DNA of 64,000 bases from Rhabdophis nuchalis (Eukaryota > Chordata > Lepidosauria > Squamata > Natricidae): assembly GCA_039707465.1 (NCBI GenBank), contig CM077647.1:117120610-117184609 (forward strand), in the 5' to 3' direction. The position numbers were made by a program, and so were the translations under genes. Under the pieces are notes generated by a model. That model was not told the DNA's origin and searched no databases. It saw only the letters and a list, made by a program, of their open reading frames with translations. The stretch's first letter is position 1. Every line of letters starts with the position of its first letter. Of the stretch, positions 9,634 through 20,757 are shown one piece after another.

Positions 9634-10221
9634 TATCTATTTACTCAGGATTGCTGCTGTTGTTTTTCCATCAATGGGCAACAATTGGCAGGAGGAAAAG
9701 TGAAGTGCCATTTTCTGATTTTACTACTGTGACAAAATAGAGATCAACTCTTTAGTCAGCACAATCTGTTTACACCTTCATTGGCTGACTCAAGCATCGC
9801 TCTGTAATATTTTAGCTTTAGTCCAAAAAGTTGGAATTAATTAAAAAGACAGCAACATTTTATATTAATTTCTAAGAGTAAGAAAAGAACCAGATAGCTT
9901 TTTAGAGGGGGGGCAGGGCAATAGTCGGTAGAAACAGCCTATCAAATAATTATTATCATGATGGGTTTTAAAGTAACAACAAATGTTTTAAATTGTACCT
10001 AGAAACAATTTGGCAACCAAAGCACCCTGCCATTTAAAGGGCCATTCTATAGTACTGCTCTTGCACGCTCCCAGTGAGAAATTGGGGTCCAGTAACTTGC
10101 ACCAGTTGAAACATCCAGCACAAAGATAACCCATAAAAAGGATATTTCAGTAACCTGCCCTGAATCAAGCTGGGTAATATATAGCTGATGCAAGCTAAAA
10201 ACAATATCATTAAGATGAATT
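9634..10221. other. No assignable feature
   Basis: AT-rich unique-looking sequence without open frames or terminal repeats. Confidence 0.35.
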
Positions 10222-10722
10222 TAGATTTAGATTTTATTAAACTTATATACCGCAGCCCTCTCCCATAAGGGACTCGGGGCGGTGCACAGGTGAATAAAAT
10301 ATGGATACAAACATATATACAAGAATAAATACGTCGTAAGTAGTCAATATAAAATCCTATTAAATAAACAACACCCTGTGCTAAAAATTAATTTAAAACC
10401 CTCTTATTCAAACTATAAATTAATTTAAAATCAGTCGGTAAAATAGTCTCGGAAATTAGGCCAGGCCAGCTAGATGGAAGAAGTGTGTCTTTAGACGTTG
10501 GAAGAAGAGGCGGAGGTCCGTGATAGTCCTGAGATCAGGGGGTAGGTTGTTCCAGAGGGCTGGGCCCGCCACAGAGAAGGACCTTCCCCTGGGCGTCGCC
10601 AGTCGGCATTGCCCGGCCGACGGCACCCAGAGAAGAATCTCTCTGTGGGAGCAAATCGGTCTGAGGGATGTTTGGGGAAGGAGGCCGTCTCACAAGTAAC
10701 TAGGACCCATTGGAATTTGTAT
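10222..10722 (-). mobile_element. L2/CR1-like LINE 3' end, copy (b)
   Basis: On the minus strand it begins within the RT C-terminus (RFAPTERF in one frame, with an ALWN-LPP-type block and LKTHFFHLA-like end in another). It then runs through the 3' UTR to the conserved hairpin (10250-10286) and an AT-rich tail. It is 5'-truncated and frameshifted. Confidence 0.75.
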
Positions 10723-11748
10723 CTAGACATAGCTAAAAGTCTTAATATTTAGAAGTTCACAGGACCCCAAGATCTGAACCTATCTTTTGAGAACAATTTT
10801 GGTTTGTAAGCTTAATAAATAGCTTCTAATATTGCTGAGCAATTCACATAATGAAACTTCATAATCCATGTTACAAAAATATGGAAAATTATCAAGTTCA
10901 AAAACATCCAAGGGTTGAAGTCAATTAAAATTTCAATATAAAAACCCCACTAAGTTTTTTTTAAAAATTGGATGAATCAACAAATGTTGAATATTTATAA
11001 ATATCGTTTCAGTTCTATAAGAAGTTTCAAAAGAGGAGGAGAGAGAGAAAATGTTAATAATAACTTATCTTAAAAGCAGAGTAATGGTGTAGTAGAAGTA
11101 AAGACAACTTTGTCTACAGTTGAAGTCATTCTCACAGATATTACTTCATACACAAATTGGCAGAGAACTTCAAAGGGCAATTTCCCTATTGTTATCCTAC
11201 CAATTCTTTTTAATGATCCAGTAAGGGCTATACATATGTGAAACAATGAATGAAAACACTGAGTATGGAGCAATGTTATGAGGCAGGTAACAATTAAGCA
11301 GGATAAATGCCCATTATCATGGAAGCCTAATGACTACTGGCGATCACTCTCTGTTCAGGAACTGCTTGTTTCCCCCTCCAATTAGTTTGCTTGAGAGGTT
11401 CTGTTGCCTTCTTCAACATTTACAAATAACAGAGTAGAAAATCTCTTCCCTAAGAGGCGGTATCCAAAAGAACTGCCAAGGTCTCTTTCCTGTCTTTACG
11501 CTCCATCTGCCAGGGGGAGTTTTAATTACATGCCAGAGTTCAGACAGACCAAGGTGGGCACACACATGTATTTCCGGAGCTGGCAATGAAGGGGCATCTT
11601 CATAACATCTCCTAGCATTGCCCGGTAGGAGGGAGGAGTCAGCACATCTCAAGCAATAACCTCCAGAAGATGCTGTGATGACGGTACCAAGCAGGATAGC
11701 TTTGAAAAATCACTTAGATAATTGGTGGAGTATAAGCTAATAAGCTAA
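10723..11748. other. No assignable feature
   Basis: AT-rich to about 11340. From 11400 to 11650 the sequence is less AT-rich and carries short frames on both strands (60-80 codons), none with a recognisable domain or splice sites. Confidence 0.35.
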
Positions 11749-12100
11749 AAGGGACATGGTTGCTCAATGGCTAAGATGCTGAGCTTGTTGATCAGAAGGA
11801 CGGCAGTTCAGCGGTTCAAATCCCTAGCACTGCATAATGGAGTGAGCTCCCATTACTTGTCCCAGCTTCTGCCAACTAGCAGTTCAAACGCATGTAAAAA
11901 TGCAAGTAGAAAAATAAGGACCACTTTGGTGAGAAGGTAACAGTGCTCTGTGCGCCTTTGGCATTTAGTCATGCCCGCCACATGACCACGAATAAGTCTT
12001 TGGACAGTGCTGGCTCTTCGGCTTAGAAAAGCATATGAGCACCACCCTAGAGCCGGAAACAACTACCATGCATATGCGAGGGAACCTTTAACTTTACCTT
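11749..12100 (+). mobile_element. tRNA-derived SINE, near full-length (snake-type family)
   Basis: The tRNA-like head has an A box (TGGCTAAGATG, 11768-11778) and a B box (GGTTCAAATCC, 11813-11823), the internal pol III promoter. The body contains CCCAGCTTCTGCCAACTAGC and ACATGACCACG. The element ends GAACCTTTAACTTTACCTT. The flanks AAGCTAA (11742-11748 and 12101-12107) look like a target duplication. A second member is at 24807. Confidence 0.8.
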
Positions 12101-12439
12101 AAGCTAATCAGTAGTTCCCGGAAACGATAGCTATTTGTGATCTCCAGGGTAGCATGCTTTTGAATATCAGTAACTGAAGAATAACAGCAAAATGTGTTTA
12201 GTATTTGCTCTGACCCCAGTAATCTGCTAATTTTTTAAAAAATCTTAAAAATTGTACTAAAATTTTAATGTTTCTCCGTTTTCTACGATATTCACAACAC
12301 TTGCTTTACAGTTGTCAAAAATAGAAGGATGTACACACTCTTGATAATAATTTGCCATTGTCTTCTTGTTTGATTTTGGAGTTTCTTCTCCCAAAAAATT
12401 GGAGTTGGCCTGCCCATCACTTGCAACGTTCTTCCTTTG
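12101..12439. other. No assignable feature
   Basis: AT-rich spacer between the SINE and the next LINE. Confidence 0.35.
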
Positions 12440-13235
12440 CTTTGGAAGACCAAGTGACAGCCGTGGCCAGGAGGGCGTTTTACCAGGTCCGCCTGGTTCG
12501 CCAGTTGCGCCCCCTATTGGATCGGGATGCCCTTCGCACAGTCACTCATGCTCTCGTGACATCCCGACTGGACTATTGTAACTCTCTCTACATGGGGCTC
12601 CCCTTGAGGTGCACCCGAAGACTTCAGCTGGTCCAGAATGCAGCCGCGCGAGCAATAATGGGTACCGCAAGGTATACCCATGTAACACCGCTCTTGCGCG
12701 AGTTGCACTGGCTACCTGTCGTCTTTCGGGTGCGCTTCAAGGTGCTAGTTCTCATCTTTAAAGCGCTCCATGGCTCGGGACCTAGCTATCTGCGGGATCG
12801 GATTCTGCCCCATACATCCTCCCGGCCGATTCGCTCCCACAGAGAGGGACTTCTCCGGGTGCCGTCCACTAGACTTTGTCAGTGGGCGATGCCCAGGGGA
12901 AGGGCCTTCTCTGTGGCGGGCCCAGCCCTCTGGAACGACCTTCCCCCCGACATTAGAACAACTACGGACCTCCGCTCCTTCCGTCAGAAATTAAAAACTC
13001 ACTTTTTCTGCTTGGCCGGCCTAGGTTAGTCTCTACCTCAGGGGTTAGGAAATGTTAATTTTAAAATGGGAATTTTAGTGCAGGGATAGTTAGATTTAAT
13101 TTGTTTTTATTGTATTTATGTATGTATATATTTTATGTTGTTTTAATTTCTCCCTGTGCACCGCTCCGAGTCCCCTCGGGGAGAGGACGCGGTTATAGAA
13201 ATAAATATTCTATTCTATTCTATTCTATTTGCTAC
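12440..13235 (+). mobile_element. L2/CR1-like LINE, 5'-truncated copy (c)
   Basis: An open frame to 13029 carries the RT C-terminus: RRAFYQVRLVRQLRPLLDRD, SRLDYCNSLYMGLPLRCTRR, HVTPLLRELHWLPV, FKALHGSGPSYLRDR, ALWNDLPPD, LKTHFF. The nominal ATG at 12352 lies in flanking DNA. The 3' UTR hairpin is at 13161-13192 and the tail is (TATTC)n. The frame has no internal stop, so the copy is relatively recent though truncated. Confidence 0.85.
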
Positions 13236-13286
13236 ATACTCCCTTTTAATGTGATCCTAACTGGTTATCGCATTCCTATTGGGTTT

Positions 13287-13386
13287 GCTCTTAGGGTTAT
13301 TGAACCCACTGAACATTCCTACCACACCAAGGAAGAAATACAGGACTGTTTTCAGAACAACTACAAGTTATTACCTGAATCAGAAT
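13287..13386 (+). CDS. Candidate terminal exon, unidentified (weak)
   Basis: After a pyrimidine-leaning tract ending TTTGCTCTTAG (13286), one frame reads VIEPTEHSYHTKEEIQDCFQ, continues NNYKLLPESE and reaches TGA at 13384-13386. The composition is protein-like and no transposon motif is evident. Against it, the entry phase does not match the exon ending at 218, so it would need another upstream exon or belong to another transcript. Confidence 0.25.
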
Positions 13387-13766
13387 GAAATGGTCAGCAC
13401 TTGTCCATTTACTCATCACGACTCACTAACTCAGTGGCATATAACTCACCTTTAGGGCATAGCTTTACAACAATATTTTTTATTATGCTTTTCTACCTGT
13501 CATGAATATTCTAATAATTTAAAATGTATAAAAATCATATCGACATAGTAAACATTAGTTGTAATTATAAATGGAAGAAATTCTAACTATAGGAATAAAT
13601 AGTGAACTTTTAGCATTTTTAAAATTTGCTGGTTTTAGTAGGCACAAATAAGCATGTACTTTATCATAATAGTCTATAGGATATAAACATGTTAAATGTA
13701 ATACAGAGAATCCCTTTGGTTGTTCCATTATATCATCCACTTTCTAGTATATATTGTATTTTAGTG
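13387..13766. other. No assignable feature
   Basis: AT-rich unique-looking sequence. Confidence 0.35.
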
Positions 13767-13774
13767 GTTTATAA

Positions 13775-13964
13775 CAGTGACCCTCAACCTTTTGGGCACA
13801 GAGGCCAAATTCCGTGGAGAAAAGATTTTCTGCAGACCAGAGGGGGACATGGTTTCATGTGCTGCCTGCCTCTTGCAGATGGGACTTCACTTCTATCTCC
13901 TCGCTCGATTGCTGGCATGGTCCGGCCTGGTGTCAATCCACGGACCAGGGGTTGGGAACCCCTA
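13775..13964. mobile_element. hAT-type MITE, 190 bp, perfect 8-bp TSD
   Basis: Left end CAGTGACCCTCAACCTTTTG and right end GGTTGGGAACCCCTA form imperfect TIRs. GTTTATAA flanks both sides (13767-13774 and 13965-13972). Non-coding. Confidence 0.85.
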
Positions 13965-14071
13965 GTTTATAAAGCAATAATAAATGGAAACAAAAGTGAA
14001 ATGTTGATTTAGGTTGCCAAAATTTATTGTAGGTTATAACATAGTTTAGAATCTTAGACACTATTTTTAAA

Positions 14072-14096
14072 AATAGTTTAATTTAATTAAACTATT
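14072..14096. repeat. 25-bp AT palindrome
   Basis: Perfect 12-bp arms (AATAGTTTAATT and its complement) surround one T. It lies in an extremely AT-rich stretch where the left end of the next hAT-like element would be expected. Confidence 0.8.
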
Positions 14097-14144
14097 AAAT
14101 TATTTAATAGTTAAATAATTAGCTATTAATTATTAATTAATTTT

Positions 14145-14819
14145 TGTGGTCCACAGAAAAATTATTTGCATTTTTTATATTGCACTAAATCAGGGGTCCT
14201 CAAATTATGGCCCCTGGGCCGGATATGTGCAATGAACATTTTGTTGCTGCAGAGAGTCTCCCCCTTCGGGGTCTTTTTGTGTCGGTCAGAGGGGGACAGA
14301 AATTCTGACTTGGGGTATGCTTCGGCCTTCTGGTGCAAGGTAAGTGCTGCTGGTGGCAAATAGCCGGAAGGCCTTGTTCCAGTGGGATTGCATCATGGCC
14401 TGGAACTGGCTGACCATCTCAGCCCACTGACCCTCAGGGAGGTCAAGACCAGTACCTGATCTTCCCTCTGTTTGGAAAGCCTATGCTCATACTACTCAGT
14501 TGAGATACTTCTACTGAGCCTCCTTCTTGGTCAGGTCCAATTTGAACTGAGCCAGCTGTTTTGCCAACTCTTTCTCATGGTGGCTGCTTAACTCCAACAA
14601 CTGCTTCCTATTGTGGCCCTAAGGAGCCCGGGAGGGCAGGCGAGTAGTGGCAAGTAGAGTCTTGATGTGAGTGTCATCAAGTTGGCCATGCCCTCCCAGT
14701 CACATGCCCACCTAGCCATGCCCATCCAGCCAGTCATTAGGCAGATCATATTAGTGATCTGCAGGATTTAAAATTATGCATTTAGTGGTCCCTGAGGTCT
14801 GAAAGGTTGGTGACCCCTG
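14145..14819. mobile_element. hAT-like element with coiled-coil coding fragment, copy 1
   Basis: The right end GGTTGGTGACCCCTG (14819) matches the right end of the better-bounded copy at 42855-46959. Shared interior blocks in order are GTGGTCCACAGAAAA, the coding fragment, GGGCAGGCGAG, ATCAAGTTGGCCATG, CAGTCATTAG-CAGATCATATTA and ATTTAGTGGTCC. The left terminus is replaced by AT-rich sequence, so this copy is left-truncated or eroded. It holds no transposase frame. Confidence 0.6.
14240..14625 (-). pseudogene. Coiled-coil protein fragment carried by a hAT-like element, copy 1
   Basis: On the minus strand the segment reads KELAKQLAQFKLDLTKKEAQ, then after a decayed stretch EMVSQFQAMMQSHWN and RLFATSS, then LHQKAEAYP and FLSPSDRHKKTPKGETL. 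The same order and nearly the same residues appear on the minus strand at 42985-43365. Heptad-like Glu/Lys/Gln/Leu spacing suggests a coiled coil. It resembles neither a hAT transposase nor any retroelement protein I know. I infer capture of host coding sequence. The source gene is not identified. In-frame stops show it is dead. Confidence 0.5.
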
Positions 14820-15625
14820 TATTAGAGTACCCTGATAAGGAGGGGGTCTCTCTATGAAATAAGATAAACTACCTGGAAATTTTACTTTTACTTTTATAGT
14901 TAGCACAATAAAGTTCTTCAAAGTAAAAATTGATTGGTATAGAAATAATAATCTGTCCAGTTACATCATAAGGTTTAAAACATCCAATAATGTGTGAGCA
15001 GTCATAGAAAAGAGCACTGTATTCTGAACAACAGTAAAAGAAGTATCTGCAGAAGAAAAGTGTCAGAATGAGTATGGGTAAGATAAACTTGTAGTGGTTT
15101 CAAATGCTGAATTAAATATTTGTTTTATTTATTAGCTGAAAATGAAATATTTATCTACATTTTATTGAATACTTCTCTGCGAGTACCAGTTTCCAAAAGA
15201 AAGGCTTTTTACATTCTTCTTGAAGATTAAGGCTTAATACATTTGAAAAAGGTAAATTTAAAATACAATAATACAATATTGTTGTGTTAGCCAGTGCAAA
15301 AGTACCAAAACTACCATAACTTGTATTACAAAGTCCATTCTATGAGGCCTCAGTAGGAAGTTAGGTTCTGGCTTATGTAATTATGGGAGTTCTGGGGTAG
15401 GAGGATGAATTGAAAAGAAATGTTGAACTGAAAATGTTTCCACTAAAATAGAGACAATGATCATGGCGAAAACCAAGCAATCAGTGTAGTGTGTTGGCTG
15501 ATTCTTTAGAAACTTTCCAGATAAGGAGAAGACAGGAGATTATCTACCCATACTCCAGATGGCTGTTTCTTGCAAGGGCAGCTGCTTTGCATATATTTGA
15601 AGACCAGGAAATGATGGTTTCAGAC
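14820..15625. other. No assignable feature
   Basis: AT-rich unique-looking sequence, without open frames above background. Confidence 0.35.
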
Positions 15626-16772
15626 ATGGTCCTCTCGCCTCTCCTATTCAACATCTACATGAAACCGTTGGGTGAGATCATCCGTGGTAGAGTTTCGGGG
15701 TAGAGTTCCATCAGTACGCTGATGACACTCCGCTGTACATCTCTACCCTGGACCACCCCAACGATGCCGTGGAAGTGATGTCCCGGTGTCTGGAGGCCGT
15801 GCGAGTCTGGATGGGGAGAGACAGGCTCTGACTCAACCCATCCAAGACCGAGTGGCTGTGGCTTCCGGCGTCACGATATAGCTAGGTGGTGCCATCTCTG
15901 GCTATTGGGGGCGAATCACTGGCTCCCACAGAGAGGGCCTGCAACTTGGGCATCCTCCTGGACTCTCGACTGTTGTTGGAAGATCATTTGACAGCCGTGG
16001 CCAGGGGGGCTTTTTATCAGGTTCGCCTGATACGCCAGTTGCGCCCCTTTCTGGATCGTGACGCTTTACGCACGGTCACTCAAGCCCTCATCATCTCCCG
16101 CCTGGACTACTGCAATGCTCTCTACATGGGGCTTCCCTTGAGGTGCACCCGGAGGCTCCAGTTAGTTCAGAACGTGGCCGCGTGGGGGATTCTGGGAGCT
16201 TCAAGATGCTCCCATGTGACACCTGTCCTGCGCGAGCTGCACTGGCTGGCTGTGGCCTTCCGGGTGAGCTTCAAGGTGCTAGTAACCACCTTTAGAGCGC
16301 TCCATGGCATGGGACCTGGCTATTTGCAACACCGCTTCCTGCTACTTAATACCTCCCACCGACCAGTCCACTGCCACAGAGAGGGCCTCCTCATGGTGCT
16401 GTCGGCTAGGCAATGTTGGCTGGTGACGCCCAGAGAGAGAGCCTTCTCTGTGGCTGCTCCTGCCCTCTGGAATGACCTACCCCCTGACCTTCGCACGTTC
16501 ACAGACCCGCGCCTTTTCCGCCAGGCTTTGAAGACCCATTTATTTCGTGCCGCCGGCCTGGTGTAGTTTTTAACTTGCTTTTAGATAGGGTTTTATCAAA
16601 ATTTGAAAATTAGGCGTACTGTTTAATACATTTTTAATAGCATTTTACTTGTTTTTATCATTAATTTTATACTAACTGACTTTTACTGTTTGCCTGTATA
16701 CCGCCCTGAGTCCCGCTGGGGAGGTGCGGTATAAAAATTCAATAAAATTCAAATTCAAAAAATTCAAATACA
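15626..16772 (+). mobile_element. L2/CR1-like LINE, copy (d), includes RT catalytic region
   Basis: Starts at the RT block LSPLLFNIYMKPLGEIIRG (15630-15690). After a one-base frameshift the catalytic YADDT appears at about 15715-15730, then LNPSKTEWLW, LAPTERACNLGILLDS, a 226-codon frame (15886-16566) with SRLDYCNALYMGLP and LRELHWLAV, and the ALWNDLPPDLRT terminus. The hairpin is at 16701-16729 and the tail is (AAATTC)n. Stops at about 15830 and 15882 and the frameshift inactivate it. Confidence 0.85.
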
Positions 16773-17324
16773 TCAGCTCACTACTACAGTGGAGCTTTTT
16801 AAAGGACAGTTAACAAGTTAACAAACCTTGGTTTTCTAACCATTTTCAGAAATTGCCTATGAACTAAAACTATTAAAACTATAAGAGACTTTTATAATGA
16901 CAAGTTTGAAAAGTCTTTATCTTCAACTCTGAACAAAATAATTATAAACTTAAGAACCTAAAGAATCTGAAATAAATAGCAAAAAGCTAAATAATCTTAT
17001 CTAAGAACGTTATAAATAGATCCAGATAAATTTGAAATATTTACTTTTACTATAATCTTTCAGAATTAACTATAAAAAAATAACAGCTTCTCATGGGAAA
17101 CCGACTTATTTGACTATTGCCAGTAATGATTTAAGAAAATGAATACTAGAAGGCATTATAGACTTTAAGCAGAAGAAAAAAATACCAGCCCATTCATGCT
17201 GTCAGTTAGTACTGGGACTTTCAAAATGACACAAAACATTATAACATTGGAAATATTAAAATATATTTTTAAAAAACGGAGGGAGAAATTAGTAATATCA
17301 AACTGCCAGTAATGATATCTGCTT
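16773..17324. other. No assignable feature
   Basis: AT-rich sequence. A 167-codon minus-strand frame at 17165-17668 crosses a hAT boundary and shows no domain. Confidence 0.35.
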
Positions 17325-17835
17325 CTATAGAGTGCGCTCGTGCTCACATTTGTGAACCGGTAGGGAAGGGAAGTAAATCCCTCCACTGCTGCAAAGTTGG
17401 AACTGGAAGCATGGAAGCATAGAAGAGGTTCCACAAATCTACAGTGCTGCTTAGAAACGGTTCCACTCCCTCCCCCCGCCCGTCCGCACATCATCAAGAT
17501 GAAGAGCGAGAGGAGGAATTCTGGGAGTTGAAGTCCACAAGTCTTAAAGCTGTCAAGTTTGAACACCCCTGGGTTTTTTTTCTCTAAAGGGTTAGGGGTG
17601 CAAGGGTCTTGTAACCTGACAGCTTTAAGACTTGTGTGCTTCAAATGCCAGAGTTTCTGGGCCAACATTTTGGTTGCTAAGCAAGAGCGTTGTTAAGTGA
17701 GTTTCAGTTGGCCACGTCCACCCAGTCACATGGCTGGCAAGCCACTCCCACCCGGTCACATGGCCGGCAAGCCACTCCCACAAAGTATGCCACACCTACA
17801 GCAGAGGTTCTAAAAAAATTTGAAACCCACCACTG
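17325..17835 (-). mobile_element. hAT-type element related to the one at 7340
   Basis: The terminal CAGTGGTGGGTTTCAAA (complement, ending 17835) and the interior AACAACGCTCTTGCTTAGCAACC match the 7340 element. Two tandem copies of a unit of about 33 bp with GTCACATGGC-GGCAAGCCACT lie at 17717-17783. A block containing CCCTACCGGTTCACAAA near 17340-17375 corresponds to the other arm. The far terminus and TSD could not be placed. Confidence 0.6.
17511..17650. mobile_element. Decayed inverted-repeat MITE nested in hAT
   Basis: GAATTCTGGGAGTTGAAGTC and CACAAGTCTTAAAGCTGTCA sit next to an inverted-order block TGACAGCTTTAAGACTTGTG. This is the core shared with the palindromic element at 34426, interrupting the hAT sequence here. 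Confidence 0.5.
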
Positions 17836-19510
17836 TGCAGAAAAGATGACTACTTTAGTACTGATGACAACTTTTCCTTGGAAACAGGAAATAGAGCATA
17901 AGCTGGCCTTTGATGGACTTTCCCCGCTGGTTTTAATATTTCTAGGCTATAGTCAGTCCAATCAAATGATTACCAACAGAATAAGACATGGACTTCTAGC
18001 TAGAATTTAACAGGACATCTCTCCACAGCAGAAATCGGATTAAATGGGGTATGTGGGAACCAACAAAATATCTGAAAGACTTGACTTTTCCTAAAAGTAG
18101 AATAGCAATTTTTGTTAAGAGCCAAACTATAATCCTCTTGGTAGGACAGGTATGATAAAATCCCAAAAGCGGAGCCAATGTGTACATATGGCAATGGAAA
18201 AGTTGAAGATATCTCACGGCCTCTTTTGCTGCAAGTTCTACAGGGACATTAGATAAATGTACATTCCCCCTCTATCAGAGCGATGTCTAGGGAGAACAGA
18301 TAACTTCTATGTAAATTTGAATCCAGCCACCATTCGTGCAGTAGATTAATTTTGTGCTGCTGCAATGCTAGTAAGGAAAAGATATCTAAAGAACTAGATG
18401 CTTATTTATTTTACTATTTTGCTTCTTAGTTGAGATATAAATGATCAAACCCAAGTTATAGTATTTTGGACACATGGCACAAAAAATTAACTTTCTAGAG
18501 TTAATTGTAGAAATACTGGGAAAGATGGAAGGAAAGAGAAAATGAGATAATCGCAGCAAGGTAGATGACTCAGTTATAGCAGGATACAGGAATATCCTGA
18601 AGAAAATATGACTGTGTGATCACTAACAATCAGTATAGGCTAAACAGCGTACAATCAAATTTGGGAGCAATAACCATTCCTTTAGCTACTAAGAAATTAA
18701 CAAGTCAAAATTTAAATTAGAAATTTAGGAAAATGAAGATATAAAAAATAAACAAGTGTACAAACAAACAAAATAAAAATGGTTAAAGGCTTAACCATTT
18801 ACAAATTCCTCAATCACTTGATCACTGGGTTTGGATAAATATGAGTTCAAGGAATAGGATTACAGAAGAATTTGTAGAATCAGAGATTTGTTTATTTACA
18901 GGATATATTTTTCTGCTAAATATATTCTGCAGAATAATTGGCAACATGTTGCAAACTGAGTTCAGATCAGAAAAGTATAATAATTTCTATTTATGTTCAT
19001 GATACCTGACCAATCAAGATTTTAAAAAATCACTTCACTATATAAATCAAAAGCTGTAACTGAATTTTTAAAAATGTACTGGGCTTCAGCTTTGAACTTG
19101 ATAAATCAACAGATCTTTTGATAATATAATACCTTTAGATGTAATTTGCTAAAGCATCAGCAATTGGCAATTGGCTTAAAATACTTTATTCATAGCCCTT
19201 TAATACTGTATTGTAAAGTCTTTTTAGATCAGTTTAGTCTAATTTACATATTCCTGTCTCTTGTGGTGATACCATTAGTTTGTTGTTTCTGTTTCATAGT
19301 CTTGGAATAATTATACAATAGTCATACATCATTAATGCTAGCATACCTTTACTGGCCAATTTTGCCAGTTCATATAAAATGGTACAGTCAAAAGAATTAA
19401 ATATATCGCCAGATATACTGTACTATAGCTAAACAGCAATTTATTTATTTTTACTAAAGAAGCAATAAATTGAGCTGTATGTCTCAAAGAATCCTTTAAA
19501 GATTGCTATA
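17836..19510. other. No assignable feature
   Basis: Long AT-rich stretch without open frames above 75 codons, recognisable repeats or splice-bounded frames. Confidence 0.35.
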
Positions 19511-20086
19511 CAGGTAGTCCTCAACTTATCAAGTGAGCCTAAAATATCCATTGATAAGCAAGACAGTTAAATGAGTTTTACCCATTTTAAGACCTTTCTT
19601 GCCATAGTTGTTAAGTGAATCACTGCAGTTGTTAAATTAGTAACATGGTTGTTAAGTGAATCTGACTTCTTCATTGACTTTGCTCGTCAGAAGCTTTCAA
19701 AAAGTGATCACATGACCCTGGGGCACTGCAACCTTGCTATGTAGGAGATGATCAAGCCCAAGGCCAGGGTCAAATGCATTACCAGTTTGGAGTTGCTACA
19801 TCCCCCATGAATTCCAATGACCCATCTCTAGCACCAATTTGTCTTGACCATTAGTAGATACTCATGTATAAGTAACATGGAATATGTTTCTAGTACTTGA
19901 ACTCTACTCCTGTTCCTGGATTTTTGTGCCTGACATGTCAGTTTCCAAGTGGCCGAATTTTGATCACATGAGCATAGAGATGCGGAAATGTTCATAAGCA
20001 TGAAAAATGGTCATAGGTCACTGTTTAAGTATCATTATAACTTCAAACAGTCACTAAAAGAATGGTTATAAGTCAGGGTCTACTTG
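19511..20086. mobile_element. TA-flanked MITE, second copy with internal insertion
   Basis: Begins CAGGTAGTCCTCAACTTAT after TA and ends TAGACCC-type inverse (AAGTCAGGGTCTACTTG) before TA. The order of internal motifs is inverted relative to the 9262 copy. About 200 bp at roughly 19733-19937 has no counterpart there and separates motifs that are adjacent in the shorter copy, so it is probably a later insertion. Confidence 0.65.
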
Positions 20087-20214
20087 TATTGACATTCCAT
20101 ATCTATTTTTAATTCTATCAACATAATTCCTAAGAAATTCTGCTCATGTATGCAAATGTCCTTTGTGATAGAAATATTTAATATGGATATTAAATGATGT
20201 ATACAATTCTGAAA

Positions 20215-20461
20215 TACTATTTATTTAATTCCTGCTGTTTATTATGTATACAAATAGCTCAAGGCAGCAAACACATCCAAACACTTTTATCTTCCTCCTA
20301 TTTTCCCCACAACGATAACCTTGTGAGGTGGGTTGGGCTGAAAGAGAGAGTGACTGGTCCAAAGTCACTCATCTGACTTTCACAACTAAGGCAAAACCTG
20401 AATTTATGGTCTCCTGCTTTCTAATACTGTGTCTTAACTACTAGATCAAACTGGCTCTCCA
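20215..20461 (-). mobile_element. tRNA-derived SINE, Sauria-type head with A/T tail
   Basis: The minus strand begins GGAGAGCCAGTTTGATCTAG with TAGTTAAGACAC, then a box-B-like segment, then GTGACTTTGGACCAGTCACT and GGTTGGGCTGAAAG read in complement. It ends in TTTGCTGCCTTGAGC and an AT-rich tail. Confidence 0.7.
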
Positions 20462-20482
20462 TATTTATGTGTATACAGACAC

Positions 20483-20525
20483 ATACACACACACGTGTGT
20501 GTGTGGTGTGTGTGTGTGTGTGTGC
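20483..20525. repeat. (CA)n/(GT)n microsatellite
   Basis: A short CA run is followed directly by a GT run, so the junction is a small self-complementary block. Confidence 0.9.
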
Positions 20526-20555
20526 GTGCAGTAAAGGCTTTACTCACACAAACAC

Positions 20556-20690
20556 GAAGCCAAAAACACCAGCCTGAAGATGGCAAGTGGGATCTCGCCG
20601 AAACATTGCCAAGACAATCTCAATCTTACATGGGAAAAGAACCGAATACAACAAGACCAGCATACCTACACCCATGAAAATCTACCAAAA
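20556..20690 (+). mobile_element. Possible Penelope-like 3'-end fragment
   Basis: The segment CCTGAAGATGGCAAGTGGG followed by TCTCGCCGAAACATTGCC resembles the CCTGAAGATG...GCGAAACGT signature of Penelope-like 3' ends. It sits between CA/GT microsatellites and has no RT left. Confidence 0.35.
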
Positions 20691-20693
20691 CAA

Positions 20694-20715
20694 ATACACA
20701 CACACACACATGCAT

Positions 20716-20755
<40 letters not shown>

Positions 20756-20757
20756 AA
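20694..20757. repeat. (CA)n microsatellite
   Basis: About 25 CA dinucleotides with TG interruptions. Confidence 0.95.

Noticed and set aside
17165..17668. 167-codon minus-strand open frame
   Set aside because: It spans unique DNA, a hAT arm and a nested MITE, so it cannot be one ancestral gene.
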